Below are positions 9,171-16,908 of a stretch of DNA of 64,000 nt, piece by piece. Position 1 is the stretch's first letter. Every line of letters begins with the position of its first letter. The notes under the pieces are model-generated. The model was not told where the DNA came from. It saw only the letters and a list, made by a program, of their open reading frames with translations, and did not search any database. Where the stretch lies: assembly GCF_031581025.1 (NCBI RefSeq), contig NZ_JAVLCA010000005.1; one strand, given 5' to 3'. Source of the stretch: Salibaculum sp031581025 (GTDB lineage: Bacteria; Pseudomonadota; Alphaproteobacteria; Rhodobacterales; Rhodobacteraceae). Position numbers and translations under genes: made by a program.

Positions 9171-9659
9171 ATGCCGCGGATGCGCGGCTGTCGTGGCCCG
9201 GGGCGGACCCGGCAGCCGGTGGGCCGGATCGCGGCGTTGGTCCTCTTGAGCGTCACGCCCCCGGTCGCGGCCGACTATGTGATCGGTTGGGCGAAGGCGT
9301 CGGACGACTGCCGATTCGTGCGGGTGATCGACGGTGACACCGTCGCTATGGCCTGCGCCGAGGCGCCGCAGACCCGCCTGCGGCTCGCCGATATCGACAT
9401 GCCGGAACTGCGCGGGGCCTGCTGGCAGGAACGGCTCTTGGCGCTGCACGCCAGCCTGACCCTGCGCTGGCAGCTCTACCGTGCGGGCCGCATCGAGGTG
9501 GCGCTCTCGGGCCGGACCGACCGCTATGGCCGCGCGCTGGGCGGCCTTTTGACGGATGGCGTGCCGGTCTCGGAGGCGCTGCTCGACGCTGGCCTCGCGC
9601 GGCCCTATGTGCCAAGCGACATCGCCTGGTGCGACCAGCTGACAGGAGCTGCTTCATGA
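9171..9659 (+). CDS. Exported thermonuclease-family (SNase-like) protein
   Basis: 162-aa protein with a basic N-terminus and the hydrophobic stretch GRIAALVLLSVTPPVAA, a likely signal peptide with cleavage near AA-DY. The body has SNase-like features: FVRVIDGDTVAM, then LRLADIDMPELRG, and YGRALGGL. In staphylococcal nuclease the equivalent Asp, Arg and Glu residues bind calcium and catalyse phosphodiester cleavage. Starts are ambiguous (GTG 9150, ATG 9171 or ATG 9180). The stop overlaps the next ATG (ATGA), so the two genes form a pair. Activity is inferred from family, not shown. Confidence 0.8.
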   Translation: MPRMRGCRGPGRTRQPVGRIAALVLLSVTPPVAADYVIGWAKASDDCRFVRVIDGDTVAMACAEAPQTRLRLADIDMPELRGACWQERLLALHASLTLRWQLYRAGRIEVALSGRTDRYGRALGGLLTDGVPVSEALLDAGLARPYVPSDIAWCDQLTGAAS

Positions 9660-10159
9660 CTGACCCCAAAACGACCCAGGACAAAAAGGCCGGGAACGCG
9701 AACCCGGGCGACGAAAGGCCCGACGCCTATTCCGGTATTCCCTGGGTCCATGTGGACCCGGCAATCGCCCGCGCCCATCCCAAGGGCCAGTTGACCCCGG
9801 CGTTGCAGGCGATCTCTGCCTACATCGTGGCGGTGGGCCTGCTCAAGCTGTGGCTTTTCACCGGGGCGGGCCATGCGCCGGGTGTGATCCTGCTGGGCGG
9901 GGTGCTGCCGATGCTGGCGGGGCTGGGTCTGTGGCTGCGGCTGCCCTGGGCGGTGGTGATCGCCTTGCTGATGGCGGGCTTCAACCTCTATGCCTTCGTG
10001 CGCAACGTCGGCGCCGACCCCGACCTGCTGTTGCTGTTCGACGGGGTCGTGTCCGTGGGCATCATCTTCTACCTGATCGAGGGCGACCGGCCGAATTTCA
10101 TCTATCGCCACCGCTACCGGAAATATTCGGTGCTGGATGCCGACCGGGGCGATGGCTAG
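9656..10159 (+). CDS. Hypothetical integral membrane protein
   Basis: 167-aa protein with a polar N-terminus of about 45 residues and then three or four hydrophobic segments. These run around ALQAISAYIVAVGLLKLWLF, VILLGGVLPMLAGLGLWL, AVVIALLMAGFNLYAF and LLLFDGVVSVGIIFYLI. The C-terminal tail is charged (YRHRYRKY). No named family was recognised. It starts inside the nuclease stop codon, so it is probably made together with that exported nuclease. Confidence 0.75.
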   Translation: MTDPKTTQDKKAGNANPGDERPDAYSGIPWVHVDPAIARAHPKGQLTPALQAISAYIVAVGLLKLWLFTGAGHAPGVILLGGVLPMLAGLGLWLRLPWAVVIALLMAGFNLYAFVRNVGADPDLLLLFDGVVSVGIIFYLIEGDRPNFIYRHRYRKYSVLDADRGDG

Positions 10160-10247
10160 GCGTTCCGGGACGTGATCAACCCGTGGCGCGTGAAAGCGCC
10201 GCATGGCCGCGGCGGCCCGACCCGGCGGCGCAGGCCCCGACGGTCAC

Positions 10248-10309
10248 GGTAAACTTTACCCGGTTTCACCGGTGATGGCGTTGACCACCCCCCGTCACAG
10301 GGATAGATG
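10248..10309 (+). promoter_or_regulatory. Putative nuo promoter region with a dyad operator
   Basis: The 214-bp gap before nuoA holds a perfect dyad, GGTAAA-C-TTTACC, at 10248-10260. Just downstream is a possible sigma-70 promoter, TTGACC at 10281 with TAGATG at 10304 (17-bp spacer); the -10 match is weak. A repressor or activator site ahead of the complex I cluster is plausible. Neither element is proven by sequence alone. Confidence 0.35.
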
Positions 10310-10373
10310 AGAGACAATCCAAGCGGGCCATGGCCAAGCGTGCCGGCCTTGCATCGCCGAAGGGAGCTGCTGC

Positions 10374-10739
10374 GTGGAAGAGTTTCTCAGGGAATACCTG
10401 CCTATCGTCGTCTTCCTGGGCCTGGCCATAGGCCTTGGTCTTGTCCTGATCCTGGCCGCCGTGGTGCTGGCCGTGCGCAACCCCGACCCGGAAAAGGTCA
10501 GCGCCTACGAATGCGGCTTCAACGCCTTCGACGATGCGCGCATGAAGTTCGACGTCCGGTTCTACCTGGTGTCGATCCTCTTCATCATCTTCGATCTGGA
10601 GGTGGCGTTCCTGTTTCCCTGGGCCGTGGCCTTCGCGGATATCAGCATGGCGGCTTTCTGGTCGATGATGCTGTTCCTGGTCGTGTTGACGGTGGGCTTT
10701 GCCTACGAATGGAAGAAAGGGGCCCTGGAATGGGAGTGA
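10374..10739 (+). CDS. nuoA: NADH-quinone oxidoreductase subunit A
   Basis: 121-aa membrane subunit of complex I with three transmembrane helices. The family signature is present: NPDPEKVSAYECGFNAFDDA in the first loop, containing the conserved Cys, then KFDVRFYLVSILFIIFDLEVA. The start is GTG at 10374, behind an AGGGAG about 7 bases upstream. NuoA helps form the quinone cavity at the junction with NuoH and NuoJ. It is the first gene of the 14-subunit cluster, and its end overlaps nuoB by 10 bp. Confidence 0.97.
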   Translation: MEEFLREYLPIVVFLGLAIGLGLVLILAAVVLAVRNPDPEKVSAYECGFNAFDDARMKFDVRFYLVSILFIIFDLEVAFLFPWAVAFADISMAAFWSMMLFLVVLTVGFAYEWKKGALEWE

Positions 10740-11347
10740 CCGACGACAAGCCGCTCGTGACTCAGGTGCAGGGGGACGGCCAGCAGGAGGCGCGCGTGAA
10801 ATCCGCGCCCTCGGTCAAGGCCCCCTATGACGCCGAGACGCTCGGTGCCGACACGGATGTCGCGACGCAGGATCTGAACAAGCAGTTGCAGGACAAGGGG
10901 TTCCTGGTGGCCTCGTCCGAGGACCTGATCAATTGGGCGCGCACCGGCTCGCTGCACTGGATGACCTTCGGGCTGGCCTGCTGCGCGGTCGAAATGATGC
11001 ACTCCTCGATGCCACGCTACGACGCCGAGCGCTTCGGGATCGCCCCGCGCGCCTCGCCGCGCCAGTCCGACGTCATGATCGTGGCCGGCACCCTGACCAA
11101 CAAGATGGCCCCGGCCCTGCGCAAGGTCTACGACCAGATGCCCGAGCCGCGCTATGTCATCTCGATGGGGTCCTGCGCCAACGGCGGGGGCTATTATCAC
11201 TACAGCTATTCCGTGGTGCGCGGCTGCGACCGCGTGGTGCCCGTCGACATCTACGTGCCCGGCTGCCCGCCCACGGCCGAGGCGCTGCTTTACGGCATCC
11301 TGCAACTGGCCCGCAAAATCCGCCGCACCGGCACAATCACCCGCTAA
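10730..11347 (+). CDS. nuoB: NADH-quinone oxidoreductase subunit B (N2 cluster)
   Basis: 205-aa peripheral-arm subunit that carries the terminal [4Fe-4S] cluster N2. The Cys pair in GLACCAVEMM, the Cys in SMGSCANGGG and the Cys in PGCPPTAEAL supply the four ligands. About 55 N-terminal residues are polar and poorly conserved, which is common in alphaproteobacteria. ATG 10730 overlaps the nuoA end, so the two are translationally coupled. Confidence 0.97.
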   Translation: MGVTDDKPLVTQVQGDGQQEARVKSAPSVKAPYDAETLGADTDVATQDLNKQLQDKGFLVASSEDLINWARTGSLHWMTFGLACCAVEMMHSSMPRYDAERFGIAPRASPRQSDVMIVAGTLTNKMAPALRKVYDQMPEPRYVISMGSCANGGGYYHYSYSVVRGCDRVVPVDIYVPGCPPTAEALLYGILQLARKIRRTGTITR

Positions 11348-11358
11348 AGGCGCCCCCT

Positions 11359-11970
11359 ATGACCGAAGCCCTCAAGGATCTTGGCACCCATATCGAGCTC
11401 AAGCGCAAGGACTGCGTGCTCGGCTGGGAGATCACCCGCGACGAGCTGACGGTGGACGTGGCCCCGGCGAACATCACCGGCTTTGTCGAGTTCCTCAAGA
11501 CCGACGCGACCTGCAAGTTCTCGACGCTGATCGACATCACCTCGGTGGACCATCCCGGCCGGGCCAAGCGGTTTGACGTGGTCTATCACTTCCTGTCGAT
11601 GTACCAGAACCAGCGGGTTCGCCTGCGCATGGCCATCCACGAAGAGGACGTTGTCGCCTCGATCACCGATGTGCACCCCTCGGCCAACTGGTTCGAGCGC
11701 GAGGTCTTCGACATGTTCGGCATCCTCTTTTCGGGCCACCCGGATCTGCGCCGCATCTTGACCGACTACGGCTTTCGCGGGCATCCCCTGCGCAAGGATT
11801 TCCCGACCACCGGCTACACGGAAGTGCGCTATGACGAGGTCGAAAAGCGCGTCGTCTACGAGCCGGTCAACCTGGTGCAGGAATACCGGCAGTTCGATTT
11901 CATGTCGCCCTGGGAGGGTGCGGAGTACGTGCTGCCCGGCGATGAAAAATCCGAGGAGTCCGCGAAATGA
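11359..11970 (+). CDS. nuoC: NADH-quinone oxidoreductase subunit C
   Basis: 203-aa 30-kDa subunit, separate from NuoD (not the fused NuoCD of enterobacteria). It has the family block HPSANWFEREVFDMFGILF followed by HPDLRRILTDYGF and HPLRKDFP. It has no redox centre and connects the N2 module to the membrane arm. Its stop overlaps the start of a small extra gene (ATGA). Confidence 0.97.
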   Translation: MTEALKDLGTHIELKRKDCVLGWEITRDELTVDVAPANITGFVEFLKTDATCKFSTLIDITSVDHPGRAKRFDVVYHFLSMYQNQRVRLRMAIHEEDVVASITDVHPSANWFEREVFDMFGILFSGHPDLRRILTDYGFRGHPLRKDFPTTGYTEVRYDEVEKRVVYEPVNLVQEYRQFDFMSPWEGAEYVLPGDEKSEESAK

Positions 11971-12170
11971 TGGGGTTCTATGGCATGGGTGGCGGTGGCA
12001 TCCTGATGATGGTCGTTATCGGGGCTCTGGTCGTGGTGCCCTTCTGGCGCTTGCTGTCCCGTTTCGGCATCCCCAACTGGGTCGCGATCCTCGCGATATT
12101 CCCTCTGGCGGCGCTGATCCTGCTCTGGGTCATGGCCTTCAAGGACCAGATTGACGAAAGGCGCGCGTGA
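11967..12170 (+). CDS. Small two-helix membrane protein between nuoC and nuoD
   Basis: 67-aa protein with a Gly/Met-rich start (MMGFYGMGGGG), two hydrophobic helices (ILMMVVIGALVVVPFW and WVAILAIFPLAALILLWVM) and a charged tail, KDQIDERRA. It overlaps nuoC upstream (ATGA) and nuoD downstream (TGATG), so it must be translated with them. It resembles two-helix membrane anchors, but no named domain was recognised. It could be an accessory membrane subunit or assembly factor of complex I. Confidence 0.8.
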   Translation: MMGFYGMGGGGILMMVVIGALVVVPFWRLLSRFGIPNWVAILAIFPLAALILLWVMAFKDQIDERRA

Positions 12171-13390
12171 TGGACGGCACCAAAGGCTTTGAAGACGCCC
12201 AGACGGGCGAACAGCAGATCCGCAATTTCAACATCAACTTCGGACCTCAGCACCCGGCGGCGCACGGCGTTTTGCGCATGGTGCTGGAGCTTGACGGCGA
12301 GATCGTCGAGCGTGTGGACCCCCACATCGGCTTGCTGCATCGCGGCACCGAGAAGCTGATGGAAAGCCGCACCTACCTTCAGAACCTGCCCTATTTCGAC
12401 CGGCTCGACTACGTCGGCACGATGAACCAGGAACACGCCTGGTGCCTGGCCATCGAAAAGCTGACCGGCGTCGAGATTCCGCGCCGGGCCAGCCTGATCC
12501 GCGTGCTCTACTGCGAGATCGGCCGCATCCTGAACCATTTGCTGAACGTGACGACTCAAGCGCTGGACGTCGGCGCCCTGACCCCGCCGCTGTGGGGCTT
12601 CGAGGCGCGCGAAGATCTGATGATCTTCTACGAACGGGCCTGCGGCGCACGGCTTCACGCGGCCTATTTCCGCCCCGGTGGCGTCCATCAGGACCTGCCT
12701 CCCAAGCTGATTGACGATATCGACGCCTGGGCCGAAAACTTTCCCAAGGTGGTGGACGACATCAGCGAGTTGCTGACGGAAAACCGCATCTTCAAGCAGC
12801 GCAACGTGGATATCGGCATTGTCTCGGAACAGGACATCCAGGACTGGGCCTATTCCGGTGTCATGGTGCGCGGTTCGGGCCTGGCCTGGGATCTGCGCCG
12901 CGCCCAGCCCTACGAATGCTACGACGAGTTCGACTTCCAGATTCCGGTGGGCAAGAACGGCGACTGCTACGATCGCTATCTGTGCCGCATGGAAGAGATG
13001 CGCCAGTCGGCCCATATCATGCGCCAGGCCTGCGCCAAGCTGCGCGCGCCGGAAAACCAGGGCGACGTGCTGACCCGCGGCAAGCTGACCCCGCCGGTGC
13101 GCTCCGAGATGAAGACCTCGATGGAGGCGCTGATCCATCACTTCAAGCTTTATACCGAAGGGTTCCGGGTGCCCGAAGGGCATGTCTATGCCAGTGTCGA
13201 GGCGCCCAAGGGCGAGTTCGGCGTCTACCTGGTGTCGGATGGCACCAACAAGCCCTACCGCGCCAAGATCCGCGCGCCCGGCTATGCGCATCTGCAATCC
13301 ATGGATCACCTCGGAACGGGCTACCAGCTGGCCGATGTCTCGGCGATCCTCGGCTCGCTCGACATCGTCTTCGGCGAGGTCGACAGATGA
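12170..13390 (+). CDS. nuoD: NADH-quinone oxidoreductase subunit D
   Basis: 406-aa 49-kDa subunit, related to the large subunit of [NiFe] hydrogenases but without metal ligands. Signatures include NINFGPQHPAAHGVLR, DPHIGLLHRGTEKLME and CEIGRILNHLLN, and it ends LGSLDIVFGEVDR. The quinone-binding His and Tyr lie in the GPQHPAAHG and PYFDRLDY blocks. ATG 12170 is preferred to the preceding GTG because it overlaps the upstream stop. The stop overlaps the start of a small secreted protein gene. Confidence 0.98.
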   Translation: MDGTKGFEDAQTGEQQIRNFNINFGPQHPAAHGVLRMVLELDGEIVERVDPHIGLLHRGTEKLMESRTYLQNLPYFDRLDYVGTMNQEHAWCLAIEKLTGVEIPRRASLIRVLYCEIGRILNHLLNVTTQALDVGALTPPLWGFEAREDLMIFYERACGARLHAAYFRPGGVHQDLPPKLIDDIDAWAENFPKVVDDISELLTENRIFKQRNVDIGIVSEQDIQDWAYSGVMVRGSGLAWDLRRAQPYECYDEFDFQIPVGKNGDCYDRYLCRMEEMRQSAHIMRQACAKLRAPENQGDVLTRGKLTPPVRSEMKTSMEALIHHFKLYTEGFRVPEGHVYASVEAPKGEFGVYLVSDGTNKPYRAKIRAPGYAHLQSMDHLGTGYQLADVSAILGSLDIVFGEVDR

Positions 13391-13665
13391 TCCGCGCTGC
13401 CGCCGCCATGGTCCTGATGGCCGCCGCGCCCGTCTTCGCGCAGGAAGCGGACCGCGAGGCCGACCCGGAGGATGTGGCGGCCATGACCCGCGCCATCGAA
13501 GCGGCCGGCTGTCTCGTCACCGTCGAGAACGACGACGCCGTGATGGAGGCCTCGGGCCTGTCGCCCGAAGACGTGAACGCGGTGATCACCCAGCTCTACG
13601 TCTCCGACGTGCTGATCCTTCAGGAAGACGGCACCGCCAAACTGACGAACGAGGCCTGCCCGTAG
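13387..13665 (+). CDS. Small exported protein between nuoD and nuoE
   Basis: 92-aa protein with a clear Sec signal peptide (MIRAAAAMVLMAAAPVFAQ, cleavage likely after AQ or FA). The mature part is acidic, about 73 residues. Two Cys residues, in AAGCLVT and in the C-terminal NEACP, could form a periplasmic disulfide. ATG 13387 overlaps the nuoD stop (ATGA). No domain was recognised. A secreted protein embedded in a complex I cluster is unusual and might act on the periplasmic face. Confidence 0.75.
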   Translation: MIRAAAAMVLMAAAPVFAQEADREADPEDVAAMTRAIEAAGCLVTVENDDAVMEASGLSPEDVNAVITQLYVSDVLILQEDGTAKLTNEACP

Positions 13666-13697
13666 CGGGTGGCCCAGCCAGGAAAGACACCAAGACA

Positions 13698-14801
13698 ATG
13701 CTCCGTCGTCCGCACCACGAACAGCCCGATAGCTTTGCCTTCACGCCCGCCAACCAGGACTGGGCCGAGGCGCAGATCACCAAGTATCCCGAGGGCCGCC
13801 AGGCCAGCGCGATCATCCCGCTGCTGTGGCGCGCCCAGGAGCAAGAGGGCTGGTTGTCCCGCCCGGCCATCGAATATGTGGCCGAGATGCTCGACATGGC
13901 CCATATCCGGGCGCTCGAAGTGGCCTCGTTCTACTTCATGTTCCAGCTCAAGCCCGTGGGCAGCGTCGCCAACATCCAGATCTGCGGCACCACGTCCTGC
14001 ATGATCTGCGGCGCCGAGGACCTTGTCGGCGTCTGCCGCGACAAGATCGCCGACAAGTCGCACACCCTGTCCGAGGATGGCCGCTTTTCCTGGGAAGAGG
14101 TCGAGTGCCTGGGCGCCTGCGCCAATGCGCCCATGGCCCAGATCGGCAAGGACTACTATGAGGACCTGACCGCCGAGCGCCTCTCCGAAATCCTTGACGC
14201 GCTTGCCGCCGGCAAGGTGCCGACGCCCGGCCCGCAGACCGGCCGCTTCGCCTCCGAGCCGCTCAAGGGCCTGACATCGCTGACGGACTTCGAGTCGGGT
14301 GCCTATGGGCACAACGCCAGCGTGGACCTGGCCCTGGCGCAGGAGGACACGATCAAGCGGATCGACGGCACCGAGGTGCCGCTCTTCACGCCCTGGCTGA
14401 ACGATGGCGGCGTGGACCGCGCCGCGTCCGACACCAAGGCCGAGCTGACAACTGGCCCCGCCGATCGTACCGGTGTCACCAAGCAAGAGGCCCGCGCCGC
14501 GACCCCGGCCAAGCCGGATTCCAAGTCGGTGCCGGCCGGGCAGCAGGCCGATGCGGTCGCCGAATCCGCGCCCGAGACGCTCGACGCGCCGCGCGGGGGC
14601 AGTGCCGACGATCTCAAGAAGATCACCGGTGTCGGCCCCAAGCTCGAGGCGACGCTCAACGACCTGGGCTTCTGGCATTACGACCAGATCGCCGCCTGGG
14701 GCCCCGCCGAAATCGCCTGGGTCGATGCCCGCCTCAGGTTCAAGGGCCGGATCGAGCGCGACGACTGGGTCACACAGGCCCGCAGACTCGCCAAAAAATA
14801 A
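13698..14801 (+). CDS. nuoE: NADH-quinone oxidoreductase subunit E with C-terminal helix-hairpin-helix domain
   Basis: 367 aa, about 200 longer than a minimal NuoE. Residues 1-180 are the 24-kDa thioredoxin-like subunit with its [2Fe-2S] ligands, a Cys-X4-Cys in ICGTTSCMICG and a Cys-X3-Cys in ECLGACANAP. A low-complexity linker (about 225-295) follows. Residues 295-367 are an HhH-like domain with ITGVGPKLEATLNDLG. The next gene carries a close copy of that domain. Long NuoE forms are known in Rhodobacter relatives. The role of the tail is unknown, and the HhH fold more often contacts DNA or protein. Confidence 0.93.
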   Translation: MLRRPHHEQPDSFAFTPANQDWAEAQITKYPEGRQASAIIPLLWRAQEQEGWLSRPAIEYVAEMLDMAHIRALEVASFYFMFQLKPVGSVANIQICGTTSCMICGAEDLVGVCRDKIADKSHTLSEDGRFSWEEVECLGACANAPMAQIGKDYYEDLTAERLSEILDALAAGKVPTPGPQTGRFASEPLKGLTSLTDFESGAYGHNASVDLALAQEDTIKRIDGTEVPLFTPWLNDGGVDRAASDTKAELTTGPADRTGVTKQEARAATPAKPDSKSVPAGQQADAVAESAPETLDAPRGGSADDLKKITGVGPKLEATLNDLGFWHYDQIAAWGPAEIAWVDARLRFKGRIERDDWVTQARRLAKK

Positions 14802-14974
14802 GGCGCTGCCCGGCCCTGCGTGGCGCGAATGCCAGCATCGTCCCGGTCGCCGGGTCAAGGCCCTTATCAAAACGGGCTGCAGTGCCTAGTCTGTCGTCAA
14901 GGTGGGCGGCCAGCCGGCCGACCACGCGCAGGGCCCGGCTGACGGGCTGGCACGACAGGGAAAGGTATTGAACA

Positions 14975-15682
14975 ATGACCCAACGACCAAACGGATCGAT
15001 TTTCGCGCTTGCCGTGGCGGTGCCCTGCGGCCTCGTGGCCGCTGCGATTGCCCTGTGGGCAATGTCCGCCGGTGGCTTCCTGGCGCTTGTGGCCGGCGCC
15101 GTTGTCGGCGGCATCGTCTTTTGGCTGCTCGCCCGCGGTGACGCGACGATTGCGCATGGGACAGCGCCGCCGGACTCGGCCGCGCAGGCGGACACGGTGC
15201 CCGACGCCCCCGAGCCGGGCGCGGCCGCGGCTACGCCCGGGGCGGCGGCGGTAGCCCCGGCCGAGCCGGAGCCGGAGCCCGCCCCCGAGTACGACCCGGT
15301 GCCCGACCCCGCACCCATGCCCAAGCCGACGCCCGAGGCCGTCGAGGCCGCGGGCGAAGAGGCCGGGACCGATGGTGGCAACACCACCGGGCAGTCGACC
15401 AAGCCCGAGATGCTGCGCGCCCCGCGCGACGGCGGGGCCGACGATCTCAAGCAGATCAAGGGGGTGGGCCCCAAGTTGGAACAGCTGCTCAACTCAATGG
15501 GCGTCTATCACTTCGATCAGATTGCCGGCTGGACCGCGGACGAGGTTGCCTGGCTCGACGACAACCTGCAGGGCTTCAAGGGCCGGGTATCCCGTGACGA
15601 CTGGGTCGCCCAGGCGCAGGTTCTGGCCCAGGGCGGGGCAACCGAATTCTCCGACAAGGTGAAAAAGGGCGACGTCTATTGA
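14975..15682 (+). CDS. Membrane-anchored protein with a helix-hairpin-helix domain paralogous to the NuoE tail
   Basis: 235 aa. Two hydrophobic helices fall at about 8-28 and 32-52 (IFALAVAVPCGLVAAAIALW and FLALVAGAVVGGIVFWLLA). A long Ala/Pro/Glu linker (55-146) follows, and an HhH-like domain at 147-220 contains IKGVGPKLEQLLNSMG, FKGRVSRDDWVAQAQ. That domain aligns over its whole length with the NuoE tail. It lies 173 bp after nuoE. It may tether something to the membrane near complex I, or reflect a domain duplication from nuoE. No function can be assigned. Confidence 0.8.
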   Translation: MTQRPNGSIFALAVAVPCGLVAAAIALWAMSAGGFLALVAGAVVGGIVFWLLARGDATIAHGTAPPDSAAQADTVPDAPEPGAAAATPGAAAVAPAEPEPEPAPEYDPVPDPAPMPKPTPEAVEAAGEEAGTDGGNTTGQSTKPEMLRAPRDGGADDLKQIKGVGPKLEQLLNSMGVYHFDQIAGWTADEVAWLDDNLQGFKGRVSRDDWVAQAQVLAQGGATEFSDKVKKGDVY

Positions 15683-15689
15683 AAGATGG

Positions 15690-15704
15690 ATGCTGCAGTG
15701 CAAC
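15690..15704. promoter_or_regulatory. 15-bp imperfect dyad resembling a PhaR-type operator
   Basis: TGCTGCA-G-TGCAACA, positions about 15691-15705, is a near-perfect inverted repeat. It contains CTGC-N3-GCA, close to the CTGC-N3-GCAG site I recall for the polyhydroxyalkanoate regulator PhaR of Paracoccus/Rhodobacter. It lies about 110 bp before the Lys/Ala/Pro-rich protein gene. Function is inferred only from resemblance. Confidence 0.3.
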
Positions 15705-15814
15705 AATCAGGGTGCCCGGCGTGACGTGGGCCTCTTTTTAGAGCACCGATCGGGGAGGATCGGCGCGGATCATGCAAGTGGGCCCGCCCCGCGGGTCCGG
15801 AAAGGATTTTTGCG

Positions 15815-16618
15815 ATGTTCTCCTCCGAAAGCCTGACAAGGCTGCCGGGCGCCATGATGCGCCTGGGGCTTCAGTCCACCGCCCCCGTGGCGGCCATGAT
15901 GGCAAGCCAGACCAGCATGGTGAAATGGGTGGTTGCGCCCACGATGGTCGCTCTGCGTCCGGCGTCGATGCCGGCGCCGAAAGCTGCGCCCACGGCCAAG
16001 GCCCCGGCGGCCAAGACGCAGGCGTCAAAGACTGCCGCGAAGGCCGAAGCGCCCAAGGCTGAGGCGCCCAAACCTGCAGCAAAGGTGGAGGCGCCCAAGG
16101 CCGCTGCCAAGGCCGAAGCGCCCAAGCCCAAGGCGAAGGCGGACAGTGCGACGCCGGCCGGGAAATCACAGTCGGCCAAGCCGGCCGCGCAGACAGAGGC
16201 GCCCAAGCCTGCGGTGAAGGCCGAAGCGACGAAACCTGCCGCCGCGCCAGAGGCCGCGGCGACCGAGACGACCAAGCCCGCCGCAAAAACGCCTGCCGCC
16301 AAGACCTCCGCCAAACCGGCACCGAAGGCTGCCAAACCGGCACCCAAGTCTGCCGAGCCGGCCGCCAAGGCTGACGCGAAGACATCCGCCAAGCCGGCAG
16401 CGGAACCGGCGGCCCCCAAGGCCGGGACCGAGCCGTCCCCCAAGCAGGGCGGCGGCAAGGCGGCCGCCCCGAAAAAGGCGAAGGCCCCCGCGGCAAAGTC
16501 GCCCGCTGCGCGCGAGAAGGTGGAAACCACCGCCTACACGCCTAAATCCGGGTCAACGGGCGGGTCGGTGACGCTTTCGGCCATGCCCGAGTCGGACAGC
16601 AAGACAGACAGCCAGTAG
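15815..16618 (+). CDS. Lys/Ala/Pro-rich low-complexity protein
   Basis: 267 aa. The first 50 residues are Met-rich and weakly amphipathic (MFSSESLTRLPGAMMRLG, then TSMVKWVVAPTMVAL). Residues 55-240 are an irregular repeat of AEAPK, KPAAK and AKAEAPK units, like eukaryotic H1 histones and PAKKA-type DNA-binding tails. The C-terminus is Ser/Thr/Asp-rich. A clear AAAGGA precedes ATG 15815. Such tails bind nucleic acid or polyphosphate nonspecifically, or act as spacers. No family was recognised. It sits inside the nuo cluster. Confidence 0.75.
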   Translation: MFSSESLTRLPGAMMRLGLQSTAPVAAMMASQTSMVKWVVAPTMVALRPASMPAPKAAPTAKAPAAKTQASKTAAKAEAPKAEAPKPAAKVEAPKAAAKAEAPKPKAKADSATPAGKSQSAKPAAQTEAPKPAVKAEATKPAAAPEAAATETTKPAAKTPAAKTSAKPAPKAAKPAPKSAEPAAKADAKTSAKPAAEPAAPKAGTEPSPKQGGGKAAAPKKAKAPAAKSPAAREKVETTAYTPKSGSTGGSVTLSAMPESDSKTDSQ

Positions 16619-16625
16619 GACGACC

Positions 16626-16871
16626 GTGCCAGACCACGATCACGACCCCCGCGACATCGATCCGGACCGCGCCGAAATCGCTGCCACGGGGCGTCGGATT
16701 GCCCTTGTCATTGTTGCCTCGGCACTGCTGTCGGTCTTCGCCCCGGCGATCACCGGTACACTTGGCCTCGCCCCGCGATTTGCTGTCCTGCTGACGCTCT
16801 TCGCGCTGGCGGGGTTCATTTGGTGTCTGGCTGTCACCTACAAACTCTGGCAGAAGACCAGGCAGAAATGA
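16626..16871 (+). CDS. Small two-helix membrane protein (DUF5337-like)
   Basis: 81 aa, GTG start at 16626, 8 bp after the preceding stop. An acidic/His N-terminus (PDHDHDPRDIDPDR) precedes two hydrophobic helices (ALVIVASALLSVFAPAI and FAVLLTLFALAGFIWCLAV) and a basic tail. I recall a small Rhodobacteraceae family called DUF5337 in this position before nuoF; the assignment is from memory and context. Function unknown. Confidence 0.7.
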   Translation: MPDHDHDPRDIDPDRAEIAATGRRIALVIVASALLSVFAPAITGTLGLAPRFAVLLTLFALAGFIWCLAVTYKLWQKTRQK

Positions 16872-16908
16872 CGGTGCCCCGCGCCGGGGCAGGATAGGGA
16901 ACCCGCCG

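Noticed and set aside
15980..16560. Lys/Ala/Pro repeats as a tandem DNA repeat
   Set aside because: The units vary in length and sequence; it is protein-level low complexity in one open frame, not an exact DNA repeat.
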